64,000 nucleotides of DNA from Comamonas granuli NBRC 101663 (GTDB lineage Bacteria > Pseudomonadota > Gammaproteobacteria > Burkholderiales > Burkholderiaceae_C): NCBI RefSeq assembly GCF_000739995.1, contig NZ_BBJX01000006.1:185090-249089 (forward strand), written 5' to 3'. The notes beneath the pieces are model-generated. The model was given only the letters and a program-made list of their open reading frames with translations, searched no databases and had not been told where the DNA came from. The translations under genes were made by a program, and so were the position numbers. Shown piece after piece: positions 54,049 through 62,775 of the stretch; position 1 is the stretch's first letter; each line of letters begins with the position of its first letter.

Positions 54049-54867
54049 TCAGCCCGGGCCGGCCAGCGAGTCGAGATTGAGCAGCGCGGCCTCGATGGCG
54101 GCGGCGGCCACCAGCGGCTTTTCCATGGGAAAGAGGTGCGAGCCGTCCACCATGGTCATGCGCCCCTGCGTCACGCGCTGCACCAGCGCCGTGCCCACCT
54201 GGCGCAGCTCGGCCGAGCCGCGCGCGCCGATGAATGCCGCCGGGCAGCGCAGCGGGTGGCGGCGCAGCAGGCTGCCCAGGTGGTGCGGCATGGTGTTGTA
54301 GATGTCGGACTCCACGGCGCGGTCGAACGCCAGCACGCGCCGCTCGCCCTCGTCGTACAGGCCGTGGGTCACGTAGTCGCGCAGCACCTGCGGGTCCCAG
54401 CGGGCAAAGGCCTTTTTCTTGCGAAAGTGCTCGTAGGCCTCGTCGCTGCTGGCCCAGCTGTTGCGCCGCAGGCGGCTGACGCGCGCGGGCGAGAGGCTCT
54501 CCATGATGCGCGTGCGCTTGGCCGCGCCCACGGTGGTGGCGCGCCAGCCGCTCACCAGGGGCGAGTCGATCATCAGCACGCCGCGCGCCAGCCCGGGGTG
54601 CATGGCCGCCGTCATCACGCTCAGGATGCCGCCCAGTGAATGCCCCACCAGGTACACCGGCCCCCCGGCGGCGCGCACCTGTGCCTGGGCGAATTCGGCC
54701 AGTTGCTCGACCAGGTGCGGCCAGTTGTTGGTCACGGGAAAGCGCGGGTCGTGGCCGAAGCGCTCGACCGCGCTGATGTCGAAGCCGCGCTGCTCCAGCG
54801 CGTTCAGCAGCACACGGTAGGTGCCCGAGGGAAAACTGTTGCCGTGGGAAAAAACGATGGGGAGCAT
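54049..54867 (-). CDS. Alpha/beta hydrolase
   Basis: A 272-residue alpha/beta-hydrolase fold. It starts MLPIVFSHGNSFPSGTYRVL with the HGNSFP oxyanion region. The nucleophile elbow is GHSLGG at about 95-100, and the histidine of the triad probably lies in DGSHLFPMEKP near residue 245. The start at 54867 is chosen because homology begins there; a longer in-frame start at 54939 adds a poor hydrophobic leader. Substrate unknown. It lies between the diguanylate cyclase and the restriction operon. Confidence 0.85.
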   Translation of the reverse strand: MLPIVFSHGNSFPSGTYRVLLNALEQRGFDISAVERFGHDPRFPVTNNWPHLVEQLAEFAQAQVRAAGGPVYLVGHSLGGILSVMTAAMHPGLARGVLMIDSPLVSGWRATTVGAAKRTRIMESLSPARVSRLRRNSWASSDEAYEHFRKKKAFARWDPQVLRDYVTHGLYDEGERRVLAFDRAVESDIYNTMPHHLGSLLRRHPLRCPAAFIGARGSAELRQVGTALVQRVTQGRMTMVDGSHLFPMEKPLVAAAAIEAALLNLDSLAGPG

Positions 54868-54951
54868 GCCAACACAAAGACCTGCGCAAGGCGCAAGCCA
54901 AGAGAAAAAAAGCAGGTGGCTATGGTAACGGGAACGCAACGGCAGTTTGCG

Positions 54952-55218
54952 TCAGGTAACTTCCCAAAATGCCTCAATCAGATCGCCGTCGGCGTCCACC
55001 AACCACCACTCGATCACCACGTCCCGCTGGCCCACGCCCAAAACGCCCAGCAATCCGCGTGGTGCGCTCAGGCGCGGGCAGCGCCACAGTTGGTCGCCCG
55101 GTTGTGCCATGGCTTGCACCTTGGCGCGGATGCTGGCGGGCACCTCGGGGCTGTGCACATCGACCCGCCGGTCTTCACCGTCACCGATATCTGCGGGGGT
55201 GGCGGGGATGGGGCGCAT
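54952..55218 (-). CDS. 88-aa protein ending the restriction operon, unknown function
   Basis: An 88-residue protein starting MRPIPATPADIGDGEDRRVD. It has an acidic N-terminus, then QLWRCPRL and a strand-rich C-terminus (VVIEWWLVDADGDLIEAFWE). AGGAG lies six bases before the ATG and the gene starts 25 bases after the MmeI-like gene, so it is a real gene of the same operon. I know no family for it. It may be a small accessory to the restriction enzyme, but nothing in the sequence proves this. Confidence 0.75.
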   Translation of the reverse strand: MRPIPATPADIGDGEDRRVDVHSPEVPASIRAKVQAMAQPGDQLWRCPRLSAPRGLLGVLGVGQRDVVIEWWLVDADGDLIEAFWEVT

Positions 55219-55243
55219 GGCGGGCTCCTGGGTGAAGGCGTTG

Positions 55244-58200
55244 TTACGCGGCGCTGCTGCGCTGCAGGTTCAGCGCCAGCAGGCGGCGCAGGATTTCGTC
55301 GTCGGGCATGTCTGCCGTGTAGTCCGCCCAGCCGTAGGCGGCGGCCACGGCGGTGTCGAGCTGGGCGTGGGCCGCTGCCAGCCAGGCGGGGCGCAGGTTG
55401 TACAGGTTGGTCAGCGTGCGCTTGGCCAGGTCTTTTTCGAAGCCGGGCTTGGGCACGGTGCGGTCGGGGTAGGGCGAAGTGGCCAGGCCCAGCGGCACCA
55501 CCTCGGGCACGGTGTCCGTCCACTCGGGCGGGTTCAGCCAGGCCTGGCGCAGCTGGTGCAGGCGCTGCGCGGCCTGTGCAATCGCGGTGGCGGCCTGGCG
55601 GGGTGTTATGTTTTTGATAGCTGCTGGCGCTTGCTGGGCGAGCGCTGGAGGCTTATTTGGCTTGAAGTTTTCAGCTGGCAGGGCGTCGGGCAGGTCGGCC
55701 GGGATGAGTGCGCCGCCTTCCACCGCTTCGGTACGCTGGTGCGCCGTGTCTGCCGGGGTGAGGCCTGCGGGGAAGGGGAAGGTTTCGAAACAGGTGGTGG
55801 GGGTGTAGCGGGGGCGGTCTTCCAGCGAGGTGCCCATGCGTAGCGCCCAGAGTTCGTGGAAGCGGCTGTGCAGGATGCCGAAGGTGGTGTCGTCGGCGCG
55901 AGCGATGACGGTGAGGTTTTTGTCAGCCACCGTTGTCATGGGCAGCAACACAAAAATTCGGTGTTTGGCAACCTCTGGTGTAACGATGAACCGTGGCAAG
56001 CCTTGGATGGCTGAGCGCATGACGGGGCGTGACCACTGAAACAGCCAATAGCACTCATTGGTTCGAACCTCACGTTTCCCAACGCGCGTCGGCTTGACGT
56101 GAAGGGTGACGTGCTCGAACGGTTTTTCAAACAAGGAGGCCTCGCCTGCTTGCATGTCGGCACCGAAGTCGACGATCCACATGTCGCGGTTCCGTCTCGT
56201 TACGTCCAGCCCATTGAACCATGGGCGCACCACGGCACTATTGGGCTGGCCGTTGGGGTTGGGCATACGCAGCCATTCACGGGCGACATCACCGGGAATT
56301 TCGAAAGGGCCTGTTTTCTGAATGCCGACATAGGCAGTTGCCCCATTGGCTGACAGAGCTTTGGCGCTCGTGAGGCTGGCGTTTTCGGCTCCAGTTGAGT
56401 CCACGTTGGTACTGGTCAGGTCGGCATGGATCGTTGCCACATCCGCCCCATCCAGTCGCGCCAGTTGTTCGGCCTGCCCAAACGCCACCAGCGACACCCG
56501 TACCGCCGCGCCCTCGTTCACCCACGGCTCATCACTCCAGGCCTCGAAGATGCGCGTCTGCGTGCAGATCGCATCGAGCACCTTGCGGTTGGCGCCGCCC
56601 CGAATGGAATTGGTGGTGACCAGCCCGGCGCGCTGCAAAGCCCCAGCCGCCATCTGCGCGCGGGCCTTGTCGAACCAGTAGCACACCAGATCGGCGCCGC
56701 CGGGCACACGGCCCTCGTAGGTGCTGCGCAGTTGGCTGGTGTAGGCGTCGCCCAGTTCGGCGCGCATTTTCTTGTCGCCCAAAAACGGCGGGTTCCCCAC
56801 CACCACATCGGCAGCGGGCCATTCGGCTTCGCGGGCCTGGGCACCGTCCCAGGCCAGCAGGGCGTCGCGGCATTCGATGTGCTCCAGCGTGTCCAGCACC
56901 GGGTTGGTCTTGAAGGGGTAGCCGTGGGCCAGGCGCCATTGCAGTTCGCCAATCCAGACGGTGACGCGGGCGAGTTCGGCGGCGTATTCGTTCAGCTCGA
57001 TGCCCAGCACGTTGTGCGGGCCGGTCACCAGGTCGGCCTCGCGGTCCAGGCCCAGCTCGGCGGCTTGCAGGTGGCTGTGGTGCTCCACGTCTTTCAGGCA
57101 CTTGAGGGCGAGGTACAGAAAGTTGCCGCTGCCGCAGGCGGGGTCGAGCGCGCGGTAGTGCTGGAGCTCGTCCAGCCAGGTGATGAAGAGCTGGTGGGCA
57201 GCGCGGTAGTGCTTGTCGCCTTTTTTGGTAATTTTGGCCGCTAGCGCCCGTATTTGTTGCGCTACTAGCTCCCATTTTTGTAGCAATGGGCGGCGGATGA
57301 CCGGGTCAATCAGTCGTTCGATGGTGGCGGGGTCGGTGTAGTGCGCGCCGAGCTGGCTGCGTTTGGCGGGGTCCAGGCCGCGCTCGAACAGGGTGCCGAA
57401 GATGGAGACGTCGATGGCGGTCCAGTCCAGGTCGGCGGCGCGGCGCAGCTCGGTCAGGTCCTGGGGTTGCAGCGTGGGCACGGCGATGGTCTGGAACAGG
57501 CCGCCGTTGAACCAGGGGATGTCGTCCACGCCGTAGAGTCCACCGCTCTGCATGGTGGTGAAGAGCTGCGTGAGGCCCTGGGTGAGGCGCTCTGGGCTGG
57601 CCTGCTTGTTACCCAGCAGGCGCTCGAACATGCGCCCCGGCAGCAGGCCCACGTCTTCGGCAAAGAAGCAGAACAGGCATTGAGTGAGGAAGTGGGCTAC
57701 CTGGTTGGCCCGCTGTTGCGCGCTGGCGGGGCTTTCGTCGGCTGTGCTGGCGCGCTGGCGCAGGCTTTCGGCCAGGGCGGCAAAGCTGCGCGCGGCGGCT
57801 TCAGTGATGTCGCGGTTGGTCTGGCGCGGCTTGAAGCTTTCGGGGGCCTGCCAGATGCGGCGCAGCAGGGCCAGGTTGCCCGGCTGGTCCATCTCGTCGA
57901 TGGAGACGGTGTGCGTTTCGCTCGGGTGGCCGGTGAACTGGGTGTGGATGCGGATGGAGAGGCGATCCGACACGACCAGGATGGGCGGGTTGGACAGCGC
58001 CAGGCTGTAGGTGAGCAGTTGCTTGAGGGCGGTGTCCAGGTTCTTGCCGGGGGCCTTGTTCTCCCACGCGAAGACGCCGCGCATGAAGACGTCGGCATAG
58101 CCGGTCTTGCCGCCGACGATGTGGCTTTTTTCTTCGAAGCGGTAGCCCTCGGCGCTGCCGGGCTTGGGTACGCCCAGCAGTTCGCACAGGTCGAGAAAGT

Positions 58201-58294
58201 GGCTTTGCGCGCCTTGCTCTTCGTTGAGCGTATAGGCCGGGCCGGGCACGCCACCCGGCGCGCCCCATTTGGCGATGAAGTCTTGGGGGGTCAT
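55244..58294 (-). CDS. MmeI-like single-chain restriction-modification enzyme
   Basis: A 1016-residue fusion of nuclease, DNA methyltransferase and specificity domain, as in type IIL (MmeI-family) enzymes that modify one strand and cut about 20 bases away. The N-terminal nuclease has the D-X9-E-x-K pattern D68, E78, K80, close to MmeI's D70-X9-E-x-K82. Methyltransferase motif I DPACGSGNF is at 384-392 and the N6-adenine motif GNPPF at 500-504. A specificity region follows at about 620-800, then a C-terminal helical part. No separate methylase is needed. Base composition drops to about 53-55% GC over the specificity region (lines counted at 55921, 56041 and 56281) versus 65-75% elsewhere. Two dispersed-repeat copies sit inside the frame. 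Biochemical specificity is unknown. Confidence 0.88.
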   Translation of the reverse strand: MTPQDFIAKWGAPGGVPGPAYTLNEEQGAQSHFLDLCELLGVPKPGSAEGYRFEEKSHIVGGKTGYADVFMRGVFAWENKAPGKNLDTALKQLLTYSLALSNPPILVVSDRLSIRIHTQFTGHPSETHTVSIDEMDQPGNLALLRRIWQAPESFKPRQTNRDITEAAARSFAALAESLRQRASTADESPASAQQRANQVAHFLTQCLFCFFAEDVGLLPGRMFERLLGNKQASPERLTQGLTQLFTTMQSGGLYGVDDIPWFNGGLFQTIAVPTLQPQDLTELRRAADLDWTAIDVSIFGTLFERGLDPAKRSQLGAHYTDPATIERLIDPVIRRPLLQKWELVAQQIRALAAKITKKGDKHYRAAHQLFITWLDELQHYRALDPACGSGNFLYLALKCLKDVEHHSHLQAAELGLDREADLVTGPHNVLGIELNEYAAELARVTVWIGELQWRLAHGYPFKTNPVLDTLEHIECRDALLAWDGAQAREAEWPAADVVVGNPPFLGDKKMRAELGDAYTSQLRSTYEGRVPGGADLVCYWFDKARAQMAAGALQRAGLVTTNSIRGGANRKVLDAICTQTRIFEAWSDEPWVNEGAAVRVSLVAFGQAEQLARLDGADVATIHADLTSTNVDSTGAENASLTSAKALSANGATAYVGIQKTGPFEIPGDVAREWLRMPNPNGQPNSAVVRPWFNGLDVTRRNRDMWIVDFGADMQAGEASLFEKPFEHVTLHVKPTRVGKREVRTNECYWLFQWSRPVMRSAIQGLPRFIVTPEVAKHRIFVLLPMTTVADKNLTVIARADDTTFGILHSRFHELWALRMGTSLEDRPRYTPTTCFETFPFPAGLTPADTAHQRTEAVEGGALIPADLPDALPAENFKPNKPPALAQQAPAAIKNITPRQAATAIAQAAQRLHQLRQAWLNPPEWTDTVPEVVPLGLATSPYPDRTVPKPGFEKDLAKRTLTNLYNLRPAWLAAAHAQLDTAVAAAYGWADYTADMPDDEILRRLLALNLQRSSAA
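55605..55668. repeat. Dispersed repeat, copy 7 (C-terminal part of MmeI-like gene)
   Basis: The best copy in the window: TTTTTGATAGCTGCTGGCGC, TTGCTGGGCGAGCGCTGGAG and GCTTATTTGGCTTGAAG follow one another. It is read in frame in the enzyme as the segment around KPPALAQQAPAAIKN. Confidence 0.85.
57221..57288. repeat. Dispersed repeat, copy 8 (central part of MmeI-like gene)
   Basis: Reverse-orientation copy: GGCCGCTAGCGCCCGTATTT, GTTGCGCTACTAGCTCCC and TTTTTGTAGCAATG. It encodes ELVAQQIRALAAKITKKG just before the methyltransferase motif I region. Confidence 0.7.
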
Positions 58295-58319
58295 GGGGGC
58301 ATGGGCAGAGAATAGGAAT

Positions 58320-58634
58320 TCAGTAGCCGCGCAGCAGCATGTCGAGCGCGGTTTCTATGGCCAGGGCGTCGGTCTTGGCGGTCCCCACGGGCTGGCGCAG
58401 CTCGCAGGCATGGAAGACGGCGATGCCAAAGGGATGCACATGCACCGTGCGGCCCCGGACGGCCACGGGCGGGTTGAGCCGCTCCGTCATTCCCGGAAAC
58501 GCATCGGGAAGGGCCAGCGGAACGCACACCCGCTCGACAAAGCGGTGGAGCAGGTCGCTCTGGATTTCCATGACATAGGGGAATGCATCACGGTCTTCTG
58601 CGATGGGGTTGTCGTAGATGTCCAGACGCGCCAT
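58320..58634 (-). CDS. ccdB: CcdB-family toxin
   Basis: A 104-residue toxin. The CcdB pattern is visible: MARLDIYDNP, VMEIQSDLL followed by CVPLA (matching VQSDII...VIPLA of Escherichia coli CcdB), PVAVRGRTVHVHPFGIAV, and the closing IETALDMLLRGY (compare IKNAINLMFWGI). CcdB poisons DNA gyrase. It starts five bases after the antitoxin stop and ends 25 bases before the restriction enzyme, making one operon. Whether the gyrase-contacting C-terminal tip (WGI in CcdB, RGY here) is active is open. Confidence 0.85.
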   Translation of the reverse strand: MARLDIYDNPIAEDRDAFPYVMEIQSDLLHRFVERVCVPLALPDAFPGMTERLNPPVAVRGRTVHVHPFGIAVFHACELRQPVGTAKTDALAIETALDMLLRGY

Positions 58635-58639
58635 AGTTT

Positions 58640-58921
58640 TTATTTCTTGGCCGCGCGCCATTGGCGCACGCGCTGGGAGTAGGGCTGGCGCTCGGCAGCC
58701 CAGGCGTTGTATTGCGCGATGCGGCTGGCGTTGTCGTCAGACCATGTGGGGCTGGTGGAAGACGCAGCCAGGTAGGCCGGCGCCTCTTCCTGTGCCAATG
58801 GCACCACCTTGACCGGCAGCAGGGTGATGGTGCCATTGGCGGCGGTTTGCACGTCGAACAACTGGCCCGCATACTTTTTGCCCAGCGAGATTTGGCCGCT
58901 GGCGCCGACTTCCTTGAGCAT
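58640..58921 (-). CDS. CcdA-like antitoxin with AbrB-like N-terminus
   Basis: A 93-residue antitoxin. Instead of the ribbon-helix-helix domain of classical CcdA, the N-terminal half (EVGASGQISLGKKYAGQLFD, then ITLLPVKVVPL) looks like a swapped-hairpin AbrB/MazE-type DNA-binding domain. The C-terminal part ASRIAQYNAWAAERQPYSQR resembles the toxin-binding tail of CcdA. Start at the ATG at 58921, preceded by AGGGAA. It heads the operon and probably represses it through the inverted repeat at 58946-58966. Confidence 0.78.
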   Translation of the reverse strand: MLKEVGASGQISLGKKYAGQLFDVQTAANGTITLLPVKVVPLAQEEAPAYLAASSTSPTWSDDNASRIAQYNAWAAERQPYSQRVRQWRAAKK

Positions 58922-58945
58922 GGTACGTTCCCTGGGGTGATTCAT

Positions 58946-58977
58946 GCCATCATGCGGCATGATGGCGGTGCTGTCAA
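58946..58977 (-). promoter_or_regulatory. Autoregulated promoter of the toxin-antitoxin/restriction operon
   Basis: On the minus strand TTGACA (58977-58972) and CATGAT (58954-58949) are 17 bases apart. A perfect inverted repeat GCCATCATG-CGG-CATGATGGC (58946-58966) covers the -10 and most of the spacer, 25 bases upstream of the antitoxin ATG. Confidence 0.8.
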
Positions 58978-59071
58978 AACCAGCGTCGGCGGGCGTCAGC
59001 GGGCGAAAGGCGGCCAGCATGCCGCGCACCGCGTCCGCCGGGGGTGTACCAAGGCATGGGCACGCACAGGC

Positions 59072-61690
59072 TCAATGGGGGAGCAAACCCTTGAGCTGGT
59101 ACAGCGCCTCCAGCGCCTCGCGCGGGCTGAGCTGGTCGGGGTTGATGCGCGCCAGCAGCGCCTCCACCGCGCTGGGGGTCTGCACCGCGGGGGCGGGCGG
59201 GGGGGCGAACAGCTCGACCTGCAGCTCGTCGGCGCGGGAGCGCTCCTCCAGCGCGGCCAGGGTGTGGCGCGCGTGGTGCAGCACGGCGGCGGGCATGCCC
59301 GCGAGCTTGGCCACCTGGATGCCGTAGCTGCGGCTGGCGGGGCCGGCCTGGATTTCGTGCAGGAAGACGATGTCCTGCCCGTTCTCCACGGCGCTCACGT
59401 GCAGGTTGACGGCATGGCGCGCCTGGGCGGGCAGCGCGGTCAACTCGAAGTAGTGCGTGGCAAACAGGGTGAAGGCGCGCGTCTTGTCGTGCAGGTGCGT
59501 GGCGATGCTGCTGGCCAGCGCCAGGCCGTCGAAGGTGCTGGTGCCGCGGCCGATCTCGTCCATCAGCACCAGGCTGTGCGGCGTGGCGGCGTGCAGGATC
59601 TGCGCGGCCTCGACCATCTCCAGCATGAAGGTGGACTGCGCGTTGGCCAGGTCGTCGGCCGCGCCGATGCGTGTGTGGATGGCGTCTATGGGTCCCAGGC
59701 GGCAGCTTGCGGCAGGCACGTGGCTGCCCATGCTGGCCAGCAGGACGATCAGCGCCACCTGGCGCATATAGGTCGATTTGCCGCCCATGTTGGGGCCGGT
59801 GATGATCTGCATGCGCTGGTGCGCATGCATGCGCGTGTGGTTGGGGATGAAGGCGCCGCTCGACGTCTCCGCCAGCCGGCTCTCCACCACGGGGTGGCGG
59901 CCGGCGTCGATGTCGATGCAGGGCTCGGGCACGAATTGCGGCGCGCACCAGCCCAGGGTGAGCGCGCGCTCGGCCAGGCAGCACAGCACGTCGAGCTGGG
60001 CCAGGGCCTGCGCCACCTGCGTGAGGCGGGGCACATGGGGCTGGAGCTGGTCGAGCACCTGCTCGTAGAGCCACTTCTCGCGCTGCAGGGCGCGTTCCTG
60101 GGCCGACAAGGCCTTGTCCTCGAAGGCCTTGAGCTCGGGGGTGATGAAGCGCTCGGCGTTCTTCAGCGTCTGGCGCCGGCGGTAGTCGTCGGGCACCTTG
60201 TCCAGGTGGCTGCCCGTGACCTCGATGTAGAAGCCGTGCACCTTGTTGAACTGCACGCGCAGGTTCGGGATGCCGGTGCGCGCCTTCTCGCGCGCTTCCA
60301 GCTCGAGCAGGAAGCCGTCGCAGTTGGTCTGGATGGCGCGCAGCTCGTCGAGCTCGGCGTCGAAGCCGCTGGCGATCACGCCGCCGTCGCGCACCAGGGC
60401 GGCGGGCTCGGGGGCGATGGCCGCCTGCAGCAGGGCGGTGCATTCCGCGGGCGGCTGCAACTGGCTGAAAATTTGAGCCAAATAGGGCTCCGACGCTTGC
60501 CCGGAAAGCGCAAGCAGCTCTGCTTTTTGTAGCGTCAGCCCCAGGGCCACGAGTTCGCGCGGGCGCACCTGGCGCAGCGCGGTGCGCGCCGTGATGCGCT
60601 CCACATCGGCAAGGCCCTTGAGCTGCCCGCGCAGCGTGCTCCACGGCGCGGCGCTGGCGCCGGGGGCGCCGCGCAGGGCGGCCGTGGCGGCCAGGCGCTG
60701 GCGCGCCTGCTGGCGGTCGCGCCGGGGTTCGAGCAGCCAGGTCTTGAGCAGGCGACTGCCCATGCCGGTCATGCAGGTGTCGAGCAGCGACAGCAGCGTG
60801 GGCGCGTCCTCGCCGCGCAGGGTCTGGGTCAATTCGAGGTTGCGCACCGTGCTGGCGGGCAGGGTGATGAGCTCGCCGCTGCGCTGCACCTGCACGCTGT
60901 GGATGTGCGTGAGCGCGCGGCCCTGCGTGTGCTCGGCGTAGTGCAGCAGGGCGGCGGCGGCGGCATGCGCCTCGTGCAGCTCCTGGGCGTCCCAGGCGTG
61001 CAGGGTGGCAGCGCCCAGGTGCTGCAGCAGCGTGCGCTCGCCCAGGCTGCTGTCGAACTGCCAGTCGGGGCGCGGCGCGATGGGGCAGGCGGCCGCGCCG
61101 CTGTGGCGCAGCTGCTGCAGGAGTTGCTCGAAGCGCTGCGTCACGCCTGCGCTGTAGATCAGCTCGCTGGGTGCGATGCGCGCCAGCCAGCCGCCGAGCT
61201 CGTCCTGCGCGCATTCAGCCAGGTACACGCGCCCCTGCGTGACCGACAGCCAGGCCAGGCCGCACTGCGCGCGCTTGCCCTGGTGCACGGCCAGCAGCAG
61301 GGCCTCGGCCTTGTCGGGCAGCAAGGCGCTGTCGGTGAGCGTGCCGGGCGTGACCACGCGCACCACCTTGCGCTCCACCGGGCCCTTGGAGGCGCCCACC
61401 TCGCCCACCTGCTCGGCAATGGCCACCGACTCGCCCAGCCGGATGAGCCGCGCCAGGTAGCTCTCCAGCGCGTGGAAGGGCACGCCCGCCATCACCACCG
61501 GCTGGCCGGCCGACTGGCCGCGCTGCGTGAGCGTGATGTCCAGCAGGCGCGCGGCCTTGTGCGCATCCTCGTAGAACAGCTCGTAGAAGTCGCCCATGCG
61601 GTAGAGCAGCAGCGTGCCCGGGTACTGCGCCTTGAGGGCGAGGTACTGGGCCATCATCGGCGTGTGCGCGGAAAAATCGGTATCGTTCAT
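59072..61690 (-). CDS. mutS: DNA mismatch repair protein MutS
   Basis: An 872-residue MutS. The mismatch-contact motif GDFYELF lies in the N-terminal domain, with connector, lever and clamp domains following. The ATPase has [13 protein letters not shown] (Walker A), STFMLEM, and [12 protein letters not shown] (Walker B and signature). It recognises mispairs and recruits MutL. The start at MNDTDFS (61690) matches homologues better than an upstream in-frame ATG. A short in-frame segment ([18 protein letters not shown], in the lever) is encoded by a dispersed-repeat copy. No mutL nearby. Confidence 0.96.
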   Translation of the reverse strand: MNDTDFSAHTPMMAQYLALKAQYPGTLLLYRMGDFYELFYEDAHKAARLLDITLTQRGQSAGQPVVMAGVPFHALESYLARLIRLGESVAIAEQVGEVGASKGPVERKVVRVVTPGTLTDSALLPDKAEALLLAVHQGKRAQCGLAWLSVTQGRVYLAECAQDELGGWLARIAPSELIYSAGVTQRFEQLLQQLRHSGAAACPIAPRPDWQFDSSLGERTLLQHLGAATLHAWDAQELHEAHAAAAALLHYAEHTQGRALTHIHSVQVQRSGELITLPASTVRNLELTQTLRGEDAPTLLSLLDTCMTGMGSRLLKTWLLEPRRDRQQARQRLAATAALRGAPGASAAPWSTLRGQLKGLADVERITARTALRQVRPRELVALGLTLQKAELLALSGQASEPYLAQIFSQLQPPAECTALLQAAIAPEPAALVRDGGVIASGFDAELDELRAIQTNCDGFLLELEAREKARTGIPNLRVQFNKVHGFYIEVTGSHLDKVPDDYRRRQTLKNAERFITPELKAFEDKALSAQERALQREKWLYEQVLDQLQPHVPRLTQVAQALAQLDVLCCLAERALTLGWCAPQFVPEPCIDIDAGRHPVVESRLAETSSGAFIPNHTRMHAHQRMQIITGPNMGGKSTYMRQVALIVLLASMGSHVPAASCRLGPIDAIHTRIGAADDLANAQSTFMLEMVEAAQILHAATPHSLVLMDEIGRGTSTFDGLALASSIATHLHDKTRAFTLFATHYFELTALPAQARHAVNLHVSAVENGQDIVFLHEIQAGPASRSYGIQVAKLAGMPAAVLHHARHTLAALEERSRADELQVELFAPPPAPAVQTPSAVEALLARINPDQLSPREALEALYQLKGLLPH
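60467..60534. repeat. Dispersed repeat, copy 9 (inside mutS)
   Basis: GAGCCAAATAGGGCTCCGAC, GCTTGCCCGGAAAGCGCAAG and CAGCTCTGCTTTTTGTAGCG match the consensus in reverse orientation. It is read in frame in a loop of the MutS lever domain. Confidence 0.75.
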
Positions 61691-61797
61691 GCAGACCGTG
61701 ACAGGTGAACCACCCCGGTGGCGCCGGAGCATGCCGCGGCATTGTCGGCGATTTCAGCCGCTGCCCCGGGGGCGGCGGGGCAGGGTGGCGGGGGCGC

Positions 61798-62547
61798 TCA
61801 CTCCTGTGCTTCGCGCTGTGCGATGAGCTCGAGCAGCTCGCGCTGGCACACGGTGATGCCGCGCTGGGCGACGCGGATCACGCCCTCGCGCTCCATGGCC
61901 TTGAGCTCCACATTCACGCGCTGGCGCGAGCAGCCCAGGAGCTGGGCGAATTCGTCCTGCACCAGCACGATGCCCAGGGGGATTTCCTCGCCGGGCTGCG
62001 GCTGGCGCGGCCCGAAGCGGCGCATCAGGTGCAGCAACTGCTTGGCCAGGCGCGCGCGCAGGGGCAGGGTGGCCATGTCTTCCATCATCCAGTAGAGAAA
62101 GCGCATGCGCCGCGCCTGCAGCGTCAGCAGCGCCTCGCCGAACTCGCTGTGCTGGTGCAGCAGTTGGCGGAACACGGCTTCGGCCACGCACAGCATGGTC
62201 GTGCGTCCATGGGCGTGGGCGTCGTAGGTATTGGGGCCGCGGTGCAGCACCTCCGCTTCGCCCACCCAGATGCCCGGCTCCACGTAGGCCAGCGTGACGC
62301 GCTGGCCGCCGGGCGAGGTGCGCCGGAAACGGATGGCGCCGCTGGCGCAGGCGAACCAGTGCTGCGCCAACTGTCCCTGCTCGACGATTTGCTCGCCATG
62401 CGCGTAGCGCCGCACCGAACCCAGCCGGAAGATGTCGTGCTTGAGCGAAGGGCTGAGCGCCGAGAACCAGCGGCCGCGGTCTATGGCCTGGCGCTCCTCG
62501 GGGCTCAGAAAGGGGTGTTCGGAAGGGCGATCGGTGCCTGGGTGCAT
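61798..62547 (-). CDS. Crp/Fnr-superfamily transcriptional regulator
   Basis: A 249-residue regulator with a cyclic-nucleotide-binding-like beta-roll (about 20-140; EQIVEQGQLAQHWFACASGAI), a dimer helix and a C-terminal winged helix (VQDEFAQLLGCSRQRVNVEL). The recognition helix and lack of the four-cysteine pattern argue against it being the oxygen sensor FNR. Effector and targets are unknown. The exact start is uncertain: 62547 is a conservative choice, with other in-frame ATGs at 62622 and 62688. It is divergent from the PAS sensor gene and lies 107 bases upstream of mutS. Confidence 0.85.
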   Translation of the reverse strand: MHPGTDRPSEHPFLSPEERQAIDRGRWFSALSPSLKHDIFRLGSVRRYAHGEQIVEQGQLAQHWFACASGAIRFRRTSPGGQRVTLAYVEPGIWVGEAEVLHRGPNTYDAHAHGRTTMLCVAEAVFRQLLHQHSEFGEALLTLQARRMRFLYWMMEDMATLPLRARLAKQLLHLMRRFGPRQPQPGEEIPLGIVLVQDEFAQLLGCSRQRVNVELKAMEREGVIRVAQRGITVCQRELLELIAQREAQE

Positions 62548-62775
62548 GGCGCTGGCCGGAGGGCGAGGCAAAAGGCATTGCACGGGCAATGGTTCCGCCT
62601 TGCACGGGGGGGTGCGTTGCATTCTAATGGCCCATTTCCGACGGTTGCGGCAGCGCCTCCGGGTATTCCCGTAATTTGTATCAGACATGGCGCAAAGTGG
62701 TTACGTTTTGTCATACTTACACTGGCCCCGTTGCGCTGGTGACGCCCTCCACCCCAGGTTCTCAAAGGCTATCGC

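Noticed and set aside
61798..62547. Crp-family gene as the FNR/Anr regulator of the cco boxes
   Set aside because: It lacks the N-terminal cysteine pattern for an iron-sulphur cluster and has a different recognition helix.
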